Positions 7,745 through 14,055 of a stretch of 14,055 bases of DNA are shown here, one piece after another. The stretch's first letter is position 1. Every line of letters begins with the position of its first letter. The notes beneath the pieces were generated by a model. The model made no database searches, was not told the DNA's origin, and was given only the letters and a program-made list of their open reading frames with translations. Both the position numbers and the translations under genes were made by a program. The stretch lies in contig JANYAL010000235.1 in NCBI GenBank assembly GCA_025361325.1, positions 1 to 14,055 of the forward strand, read 5' to 3'. Source of the DNA: Bacteroidota bacterium. Lineage in GTDB: Bacteria > Bacteroidota > Bacteroidia > Chitinophagales > Chitinophagaceae.

Positions 7745-7784
7745 AAAAGCACGGGTACCCTTACGCATTTATCTTTATTAACTA

Positions 7785-9182
7785 TTGAAACAACCAAGAA
7801 TACATATACGATGGTATGCCTGCAGTGATCTGGTAGCCGGTATTATAGCCTGGGTGATCTTTTATTTTTTACGCGAACACATTCTGGGATATCCTTTTAT
7901 TACCGGAAAGAAATTTTATTTTGGCCTGTTCATATTCCCGCTTTCCTGGATGACCCTTTACCTGCTGGCAGGCAGTTATGAGGACATATACCATAAATCC
8001 CGGCTAAATGAGTTCATTATAGTATTCCTGACCACTTTCTTTGGAAGCCTGGTCATCCTGTTCTTTTTCCTGATCTATGACGCAATTGGGGATTATAATA
8101 TCTATTACAAGGAATTCCTGGCCTTGCTGGCTACCCAGACACTGACTGTATACATTTGCCGCCTTTTCTTTTTGAATAAGGCCAGGACACAGCTAAACAA
8201 AGGAAGCGTGTACTTCAATACACTTATTTTAGGATCTGCTAATAATGCAGCCGCATTATATGAATCCATCGCTGGGAATAAAGATAGAACGGGTTACCTG
8301 ATTAAGGGGTTTGTAAATGCAAACGGCATCAGTGCTGCTGACCTCCCTGCCCCTATGCCTGACCTGGGTATAATTGAAGACATTGCTTCTATCATCGGTA
8401 AATACAACATTGAAGAGATCATCGTTGCAGTTGAAAAAAGAGAAAGGGATAAACTACAGAGCATATTGCTGGAGCTCAGTAACAAAGAAGTGAATATCAA
8501 AATTACACCCGACCTGGTGGATATCATTAGCGGCGCAGTACGCACCAGTAATGTACTGGGTATACCTTTGATCGATATGCATTCAGGTATATTACCACAA
8601 TGGCAGCAGAATATCAAAAGGTTGCTGGATATCATTGCCTCACTCTCTGGAATGATCATCCTTGCGCCTCTTTTTATCTATACAGCCATAAGGGTTAAAT
8701 TTTCATCAAAAGGCCGCATACTTTTTATACAGGAACGCCTTGGCTACAAAGGCAAATCATTTTACATGATTAAATTCAGGAGTATGATACCGGATGCGGA
8801 AAAGAACGGACCTGAACTGAGTTCAGATAATGACCCCCGGATCACAGGTTGGGGTAAGACCATGCGTAAATGGAGGCTTGATGAGTTGCCCCAACTCTGG
8901 AATATTTTAAAAGGAGAAATGAGCCTGGTAGGCCCCAGACCTGAACGAAGATTCTATGTTGACCAGATCGTGAAAATTCATCCGGAATATAATTACCTGT
9001 TCAAAGTGATGCCTGGCCTGACCAGTTGGGGAATGGTAAAGTTCGGATATGCGTCTTCTGTACAACAAATGGTCGACCGTATGCCTTATGACCTCGTGTA
9101 CATTGAAAACCTGTCTCTTGCACTTGATCTCAAGATCATGTTTCACACGATAAGGATAATACTGTCTGGCAAAGGCAAGTAA
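7785..9182 (+). CDS. Polyprenyl-phosphate sugar-1-phosphate transferase
   Basis: This is an initiating glycosyltransferase of the WbaP/WcaJ type. Such enzymes move a sugar-1-phosphate from a nucleotide sugar to undecaprenyl phosphate at the inner membrane to start exopolysaccharide, capsule or O-antigen repeats. The 465 residues contain about four N-terminal membrane segments (13-30, 44-63, 76-98, 112-130), a CoA-binding-like Rossmann domain (about 143-265), a membrane segment (286-303) and the catalytic domain. Motifs are KRLLDI (278-283), KFRSM (330-334), the Asp366-Glu367 dyad in DELPQLWNILKGEMS, SLVGPRPE (380-387) and PGLTSW (410-415). The start is TTG at 7785: an in-frame stop lies 3 nt upstream, and the first ATG would remove two membrane helices. 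The neighbouring dehydrogenase fits a shared glycan pathway, but no further glycosyltransferases, flippase or polymerase are in view. Confidence 0.93.
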   Translation: MKQPRIHIRWYACSDLVAGIIAWVIFYFLREHILGYPFITGKKFYFGLFIFPLSWMTLYLLAGSYEDIYHKSRLNEFIIVFLTTFFGSLVILFFFLIYDAIGDYNIYYKEFLALLATQTLTVYICRLFFLNKARTQLNKGSVYFNTLILGSANNAAALYESIAGNKDRTGYLIKGFVNANGISAADLPAPMPDLGIIEDIASIIGKYNIEEIIVAVEKRERDKLQSILLELSNKEVNIKITPDLVDIISGAVRTSNVLGIPLIDMHSGILPQWQQNIKRLLDIIASLSGMIILAPLFIYTAIRVKFSSKGRILFIQERLGYKGKSFYMIKFRSMIPDAEKNGPELSSDNDPRITGWGKTMRKWRLDELPQLWNILKGEMSLVGPRPERRFYVDQIVKIHPEYNYLFKVMPGLTSWGMVKFGYASSVQQMVDRMPYDLVYIENLSLALDLKIMFHTIRIILSGKGK

Positions 9183-9245
9183 GCAAAACATGGCTTAGTT
9201 TGAATTTGCTGACATTCCTTAAGACCCATAAACTTCAGAAATCCC

Positions 9246-9277
9246 TTTAGCCTATTCCATTGTTTTGATTATTTTTG
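9246..9277 (+). promoter_or_regulatory. Candidate promoter overlapping the peptidase start
   Basis: TTTA (9246-9249) and TATTTTTG (9270-9277) are 20 nt apart. This matches the Bacteroidota promoter form with one mismatch in the -33 box. The -7 box overlaps the TTG at 9275, so if the promoter is used, transcription would begin near 9283 and translation would have to start downstream, for example at the TTG at 9293. T-rich DNA makes a chance match possible. Confidence 0.4.
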
Positions 9278-12142
9278 AATAAACAAGAAGTCTTGAAAAT
9301 ATTTTTTTTGATTCTTATTTTGAATGGATTGTTTCATGGTGCCTGTTGTCAACCGGCTTACTGGCAACAACAGGTTAATTATAAGATAGCCGTCTCCCTC
9401 AATGATACCGAAAATACACTGGATGGATTTATCAACATAGAGTACTACAACAACTCTCCGGATACCCTGCACTTTATCTGGTTTCATATTTGGCCCAATG
9501 CCTATAAAAATGACCGTACAGCATTCACTGACCAGGCCCTCGAAAACGGGAGTACGGCATATTATTTCAGTAATAATGAACAGCGCGGGTATATTAACAG
9601 GCTGAATTTTAAAGTGAATGGCACAACTGCAAAAACAGAAGACCACCCCCTTTACCAGGATATAATCAAATTATTACTGCCGCAACCCCTGGCCCCGAAT
9701 ACGTCTTCAAAAATTGAAACCCCTTTTCATGTCAAGATTCCATACAGTTTTTCCAGGGGCGGACATGTGGAGCAGGCTTACCAGATCTCACAATGGTACC
9801 CCAAACCTGCCGTGTATGATGCCAAGGGCTGGCACCCCATACCTTACCTTGACCAGGGAGAATTCTACAGTGAATTTGGAAATTACGAAGTGCAGATTAC
9901 TTTACCTGATAATTATGTTGTAGCCGCAACAGGTGAATTACAGGAGAAGGAAGAAAAAAGGTTTTTATTGTCAAGAAACAAACCCCTTAGTAATGCTGAA
10001 ATAAAATTTAAAAAAAATATCTTCGGTACAAAAAATGCTGATCTGAAAATAAAAATACCCTCGTCTTCCAAGTTCAAAACCCTACACTATAAACAGGAAA
10101 ATGTTCATGATTTTGCCTGGTTTGCCGACAAGGAATTCATGGTAAACCATGATACCCTTAAATTACCATCAGAAAGGGTTATTGATATTTATTCCTTTTA
10201 CTATCCCAAAGATGAAGACATATGGGGTAAAAGTACACTTTACATCAAAAAGGCCGTAATTTCTAAAAGTACATTGATCGCTGAATACCCCTTTAACATT
10301 GTCAGCATTGTAGATGATGCGGGAAAGAAAGGTGGTGGAATGGAATATCCCACCATCACATTACTGGCTTCCGGAGGATCAGAAAGATCACTGGACATGG
10401 TTATCAACCATGAAGTGGGACATAACTGGTTCTACGGGATTCTGGGTAGTGATGAAAGATTATATCCCTGGATGGACGAAGGAATAAATACCTATTATGA
10501 CAAACTGTATTCCCTGGAACAATACGGGAATGAGGAAAATAAAATTCCATCGCGCCTACCTGGCTTTCTTAAAAACAAGTTGCCTGTTGACCCTGAACAT
10601 CTGCTTCTTCAAACCCTTATCAATATAAAGAAAGATCAGCCCATTCAGACATCTTCCGAAATATTCAATTTAATCAATTATGGCCTTGTGGCCTATACCA
10701 AAACCGGCGAATGGATGAAATTGCTCGAGGAAGAGCTTGGGAAACCGCTGTTTGACAGTTGCATGAAAGAATATTACCAACGCTGGCAATTTAAGCATCC
10801 CTACCCGGAAGATTTTAAGAAAGCCTTTGCAGAAAAAAGTGGCAGGAATTTAAATACACTATTTCCCCTGTTAGATAAAAAAGGCTCGCTTACTGAACAT
10901 CCTGTGAAAAAGGATATTCGTTTTTCTCCTTTTTTCAGCTTTAGAGAGACTGACAAGCACCAGTATGTATTCTTCTCACCGGCTATCGGATTCAACTATT
11001 ATGATAAAATGATGTTTGGCGCCCTTTTTCATAATTATACCCTTCCCCTGCCCAAACTGAATTTTATAGTGGTACCGCTATACAGTACGCAAAGCAAGAA
11101 TTTCAATGGGATTGCCAGGATCAGCTACAACTGGTTCCCAGGGAACAATGGAAAAAGAGTTACATTCTCCCTGGCAGGAGCTTCTTTTTCCGGGGATTCT
11201 TTCACGGACAGTACAAATACGGTGCATAATCTGCGTTTTACAAAGATCGTACCTTCTATAAAATATGTATTCCCAAATAAAAAACCCAGGAGCACAATAA
11301 CAAATTTTCTTCAATGGAAAACCTTCCTGATCACCGAACAGGGATTGTTATTCAGCAGGGATACAGTAAGACATCTGGACATCATTAATTATCCTTACCG
11401 GGCAAGATATGTAAACCAGTTTCAGTTTGTTATGGAAAATAACCGTGTTCTTTATCCGTATAAAGGTATATTTCAAGCAGAACAGGGTGATGGTTTTGTA
11501 AGAACTGATTTTACGGGAAATTATTTTTTAAACTACATTAAAGGTGGGGGGATGAATGTTCGTTTATTTGCGGGGAAATTCTTCTATCTTGGAGATAAAA
11601 CATTTACAAAACAATTCAGTACAGATAAATATCATCTAAATATGACCGGACCAAAAGGTTATGAAGATTATACTTATAGTAACTATTTCATTGGCAGGAA
11701 CGAATATGAAAGACTCCCTTCCAAACAGATCATGATCAGGGATGGTGCTTTCAAAGTCAGGACCGACCTGCTTAGCAATAAGGTGGGGAAAACAGATAAC
11801 TGGCTTGCGGCTTTAAATTTAACTTCCGACATTCCAGCAATAATTAACCCGTTTGCCCTATTACCCTTTAAATTTCCACTGAAGTTGTTTATGGATATCG
11901 GCACTTTCGCTGAAGCCTGGAAAAAGAATGCGGAGACCGGCAGGTTCATCTATGATGCAGGCATACAATTGTCATTATTTAAAAATATTATCAATGTTTA
12001 TTTGCCCGTATTGTACAGTAAGATCTACAGGGATTACATAAAATCCACAATTCCTGACAACCAGATACTAAAAACTATTGTTTTCAGTATCGACCTGCGG
12101 AATATCAGTCTCAATAAATTCATTCCTCAACTTCCTTTATAG
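9275..12142 (+). CDS. M1 metallopeptidase with C-terminal barrel-like half
   Basis: The N-terminal half is a gluzincin aminopeptidase of family M1. It has the GGGMEYP exopeptidase-type motif at 353-359 and the zinc site HEVGH at 379-383, followed after 18 residues by Glu402 in WMDEG. A hydrophobic N-terminus (about 8-22, then GACCQ) suggests export. It is not a good lipobox. From about residue 545 to 955 the sequence changes to short alternating, aromatic-rich segments separated by polar loops, the look of an outer-membrane beta barrel. This would tether the peptidase to the outer membrane (inference). No ATG start exists: in-frame TTGs lie at 9275 and 9293, with a stop upstream at 9266. The later TTG gives a cleaner signal peptide and suits the candidate promoter. 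The next gene begins 3 nt after the stop. Confidence 0.85.
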   Translation: MNKQEVLKIFFLILILNGLFHGACCQPAYWQQQVNYKIAVSLNDTENTLDGFINIEYYNNSPDTLHFIWFHIWPNAYKNDRTAFTDQALENGSTAYYFSNNEQRGYINRLNFKVNGTTAKTEDHPLYQDIIKLLLPQPLAPNTSSKIETPFHVKIPYSFSRGGHVEQAYQISQWYPKPAVYDAKGWHPIPYLDQGEFYSEFGNYEVQITLPDNYVVAATGELQEKEEKRFLLSRNKPLSNAEIKFKKNIFGTKNADLKIKIPSSSKFKTLHYKQENVHDFAWFADKEFMVNHDTLKLPSERVIDIYSFYYPKDEDIWGKSTLYIKKAVISKSTLIAEYPFNIVSIVDDAGKKGGGMEYPTITLLASGGSERSLDMVINHEVGHNWFYGILGSDERLYPWMDEGINTYYDKLYSLEQYGNEENKIPSRLPGFLKNKLPVDPEHLLLQTLINIKKDQPIQTSSEIFNLINYGLVAYTKTGEWMKLLEEELGKPLFDSCMKEYYQRWQFKHPYPEDFKKAFAEKSGRNLNTLFPLLDKKGSLTEHPVKKDIRFSPFFSFRETDKHQYVFFSPAIGFNYYDKMMFGALFHNYTLPLPKLNFIVVPLYSTQSKNFNGIARISYNWFPGNNGKRVTFSLAGASFSGDSFTDSTNTVHNLRFTKIVPSIKYVFPNKKPRSTITNFLQWKTFLITEQGLLFSRDTVRHLDIINYPYRARYVNQFQFVMENNRVLYPYKGIFQAEQGDGFVRTDFTGNYFLNYIKGGGMNVRLFAGKFFYLGDKTFTKQFSTDKYHLNMTGPKGYEDYTYSNYFIGRNEYERLPSKQIMIRDGAFKVRTDLLSNKVGKTDNWLAALNLTSDIPAIINPFALLPFKFPLKLFMDIGTFAEAWKKNAETGRFIYDAGIQLSLFKNIINVYLPVLYSKIYRDYIKSTIPDNQILKTIVFSIDLRNISLNKFIPQLPL

Positions 12143-12145
12143 AAA

Positions 12146-13060
12146 GTGGGAATTCAATACCTTAGATATGACCAAATTGATAAGACCAAATGGGACAAGA
12201 CAGTTGACAATGCTTTAAACGGACTTATTTATGGTTATTCCTTTTACCTGGACTGCTTATCCAAAAACTGGAACGCACTTATTCTTAATGACTATGAGGC
12301 TATCATGCCACTCACCTGGAATAGAAAGTATGGAATATATTATCTATACCAGCCACCCTTCACAGCCTGCCTTGGAATCTTTGGTAATAACTTGAATACA
12401 GATATGCAGGAAGAATTTCTTCAATCCATTCCCCTAAGATTTAGGTATTGGGATATCATACTTAATCATGGGAATTATTTCAAATCAACAAATTATACGC
12501 CTTACAAACGGGTAAATTATGTTTTACAACTGGAGTCGGGATATGAAAATATAACAAGTCAGTATAGGGATAATATCAAACGAAATGTGCGCAAAAGCCA
12601 GCATTATCAACTCGTTACCAAAAAAAATATTCATATTGATGAACTGTTGGTACTAGCAAGGGAACAAACAAAGAATTTTTCCAAATTAAGTTCCGGAGAT
12701 TTCGATAATTTCAGAAAATTGTACAACATCCTTTTGGGAAAGGAGAAGGCTGTGAATTATGGTGTTTTCATGCCAAATGGGACATTACTAAGTGGAGCAG
12801 CGTTCTTTTTTTCACATAGCCGTGCCTATTATATACTTGTGGGTAATCATCCCGATGGCAGAACCCTGGGCTCGTCACATGCTTTGATAGATGCTTTTAT
12901 AAGGGATTATGCAGGATTAAACATGTTGCTTGATTTTGAAGGTAGTGATATATCCAGCCTTGCATTTTATTACAGATGTTTTGGTGCAAAAGAGGAATTT
13001 CACCCCGCGATCAGGTTAAACCGTTTACCTGCCCTACTAAAATGGTTGAAAAAAGATTAA
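12146..13060 (+). CDS. FemAB/GNAT-like acyltransferase-fold protein
   Basis: The 304-residue protein resembles Bacteroidota GNAT/FemAB-like proteins with a BioF2-like (CelD-type) acetyltransferase fold. Visible family marks are YRDNIKRNVRKS (140-151) and the C-terminal DFEGSDISSLAFYYRCFGA (263-281). The first 80 residues, which contain several Tyr/Trp, form the first half-domain. Proteins of this fold transfer acyl or aminoacyl groups, for example from acyl-CoA or aminoacyl-tRNA, but the substrate here is unknown. The start is GTG at 12146, 3 nt after the stop of the M1 peptidase, so the two are probably one transcript and translationally coupled. The first in-frame ATG lies over 50 codons inside the conserved N-terminus. 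The gene ends facing ispD. It is AT-richer than the left half of the window. Confidence 0.8.
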   Translation: MGIQYLRYDQIDKTKWDKTVDNALNGLIYGYSFYLDCLSKNWNALILNDYEAIMPLTWNRKYGIYYLYQPPFTACLGIFGNNLNTDMQEEFLQSIPLRFRYWDIILNHGNYFKSTNYTPYKRVNYVLQLESGYENITSQYRDNIKRNVRKSQHYQLVTKKNIHIDELLVLAREQTKNFSKLSSGDFDNFRKLYNILLGKEKAVNYGVFMPNGTLLSGAAFFFSHSRAYYILVGNHPDGRTLGSSHALIDAFIRDYAGLNMLLDFEGSDISSLAFYYRCFGAKEEFHPAIRLNRLPALLKWLKKD

Positions 13061-13364
13061 TTAGTTACGTGTTGTTCTTTACTTTTTAAGTTTGAAATAA
13101 CAGTTATTCTGCCATTGTTTCGTCCTGATAATTAAGGGATCTACATTATTAAATCCTGGCTCCCAATCTAGCAATATCTTTAAGGCAGTTTCCGATTTGA
13201 GTTTCTAAATACAAAATTCAATACGTATTAATAATTATTAAATATACCTGTGATCTTTCTTTGTCTCTGACACAAACATGTATCATTGCAAATACGAAAT
13301 CTTTTATGTCTATTTACTGTGCAGCAAATACGGTAAAGGAATAATGTTAGTTTAGCACAACTTG
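13061..13364. other. Convergent intergenic region
   Basis: This AT-rich gap separates the FemAB-like gene from the converging ispD gene. It contains a 14-bp perfect palindrome made only of A and T (TTAATAATTATTAA, 13228-13241) and an adjacent ATACGTAT. I see no GC-rich hairpin with a T tract for either gene. A short open frame on the minus strand (13079-13204) is listed separately. No RNA gene or mobile element is recognisable. Confidence 0.55.
13079..13204 (-). pseudogene. Possible 3' remnant of an unknown gene
   Basis: Downstream of ispD and on the same strand, a frame is open for 41 codons from just after a TAG (13205-13207) to a TAA (13079-13081). It encodes a protein-like stretch containing LLDWEPGFNNVDPLIIRTKQ and ends in YFKLKK. 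There is no ATG, GTG or TTG start that would give a convincing gene, and upstream DNA in all frames is AT-rich and broken. It could be the decayed end of a gene that once followed ispD, or a chance open frame. I recognise no family. Confidence 0.2.
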
Positions 13365-14033
13365 TTAATTAGTAGAAAGCAGATATTCTGCAATGATCAG
13401 ATCGACCGGTCGGGTAATCTTTATATTATTTTCTTCACCAGGTATGAGATGAACAGTCAGGCCGTATGCTTCAATCACTGAAGATTCATCGGTGAATTTA
13501 TCCTTGAAATCTATTCTATATGCAGGCAAAATAAGTTTACTGTGAAAGGTCTGGGGTGTTTGAACCATTTTGATATTTTCCCTTTCCAATGCTTCATTGC
13601 CTGTTTCGCTTATCCAGCGAATGCTGTCTTTGCAGCCGATTACCGGGATGGCAGACCCTTTTTCCAGCGCTTCTTCATAACAACGTCTTACTAGGCCAAC
13701 GCTTGCCATACACCTTACCGCATCATGTACAAAAACGATACTTTCCTCTGAAATCAATTTAAGGCCATTCTGAACTGAATGAAACCGGGTAGGGCCTCCA
13801 ATGGCAATCTGAATTCGTGTATAGTCAAAATATGCATCTATTACCGCCTGTCCAACTCTTATATGCTCTTCAGGCAAGACCAAAATGATTGTAAGGTCTT
13901 CATAAGCCTGCAAGAAGGTTTTTAGCGTATAAAACAGAACAGGCTTACCCTGTAAATTTAAAAACTGTTTTGGGATATTATTGTTCATCCTGCTTCCGCT
14001 TCCCCCGGCAACAATTACCGCAAATTTTTTCAT
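13365..14033 (-). CDS. ispD: 2-C-methyl-D-erythritol 4-phosphate cytidylyltransferase
   Basis: IspD joins CTP and methylerythritol phosphate to form CDP-methylerythritol, the third step of the MEP isoprenoid pathway, in the cytosol. Isoprenoids include undecaprenyl phosphate, the carrier used by the sugar transferase in this window. The 222-residue product has the nucleotidyltransferase signature AGGSGSRM (9-16), Lys22 in PKQF, GGPTRFHSVQNG (79-90), the metal-binding Asp104 in VHDAVR (102-107), QTPQTF (158-163), TDESS (181-185) and Lys205 in NNIKITRP. Length and order of motifs are those of the family. The ATG at 14033 gives MKKFAVIVAGG directly at the first strand, leaving no room for another start. 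Upstream sequence is cut by the window edge. It converges with the FemAB-like gene. Confidence 0.96.
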   Translation of the reverse strand: MKKFAVIVAGGSGSRMNNNIPKQFLNLQGKPVLFYTLKTFLQAYEDLTIILVLPEEHIRVGQAVIDAYFDYTRIQIAIGGPTRFHSVQNGLKLISEESIVFVHDAVRCMASVGLVRRCYEEALEKGSAIPVIGCKDSIRWISETGNEALERENIKMVQTPQTFHSKLILPAYRIDFKDKFTDESSVIEAYGLTVHLIPGEENNIKITRPVDLIIAEYLLSTN

Positions 14034-14055
14034 AATGCACTGTTGATTGTTTGAT

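Noticed and set aside
3821..9277. A shared regulon based on TAnnTTTG boxes before three plus-strand genes
   Set aside because: The match is the general Bacteroidota promoter element. Two of the three copies lack a -33 box, so no common regulator can be inferred.
13228..13241. Perfect 14-bp A/T palindrome between the FemAB-like gene and ispD
   Set aside because: Such palindromes are expected by chance in very AT-rich DNA, and there is no flanking feature that gives it a function.

Overview
The window looks like chromosomal DNA from a Bacteroidota bacterium, most likely of the Chitinophagaceae/Sphingobacteriia type (inference). Supporting signs are a consensus Bacteroidota promoter (TTTG, 20 nt, TAnnTTTG) in front of a tRNA gene, weak or absent Shine-Dalgarno sequences, TTG/GTG starts, a YkuD_2-type L,D-transpeptidase, and Bacteroidota-style FemAB/GNAT-like and M1 peptidase proteins. 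I see no transposon, phage or CRISPR array.

Layout, left to right. Positions 1-212 hold the 3' part of an RNase Z gene that is rearranged: an internal piece is encoded on the minus strand (1-82) and runs directly into the C-terminus on the plus strand (72-212). The two pieces share an 11-bp sequence, the geometry expected for an inversion between short inverted repeats. Positions 213-643 are noncoding and carry a symmetric, helically phased array of CCACA/TGTGG motifs (392-470) that includes one perfect DnaA box. Then come dapA (lysine and peptidoglycan precursor synthesis) and an exported L,D-transpeptidase (cell-wall crosslinking) on the minus strand, separated by a clear terminator. A 580-bp divergent gap leads to a YdcF/ElyC-like membrane protein and an FAD-dependent DAO-family oxidoreductase on the plus strand.

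The centre has tRNA-Asp(GTC) on the minus strand with its own promoter and probable terminator, then accA (fatty acid synthesis) on the plus strand. Positions 6773-13060 form a same-strand run: a Gfo/Idh/MocA sugar-type dehydrogenase, a polyprenyl-phosphate sugar-1-phosphate transferase, a 955-residue M1 metallopeptidase with a C-terminal beta-rich, outer-membrane-barrel-like half, and a FemAB/GNAT-like protein 3 nt downstream of it. The first two suggest a small surface-polysaccharide locus; the last two look translationally coupled. This run is visibly AT-richer towards its end, and its last three genes lack ATG starts. A 304-bp gap precedes ispD (isoprenoid MEP pathway) on the minus strand, which is complete just before the right edge.

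Most genes are housekeeping. The parts that ordinary annotation does not explain are the RNase Z inversion junction, the phased CCACA array, the peptidase-barrel fusion and its coupled partner, and two short open frames in gaps that may be gene remnants.
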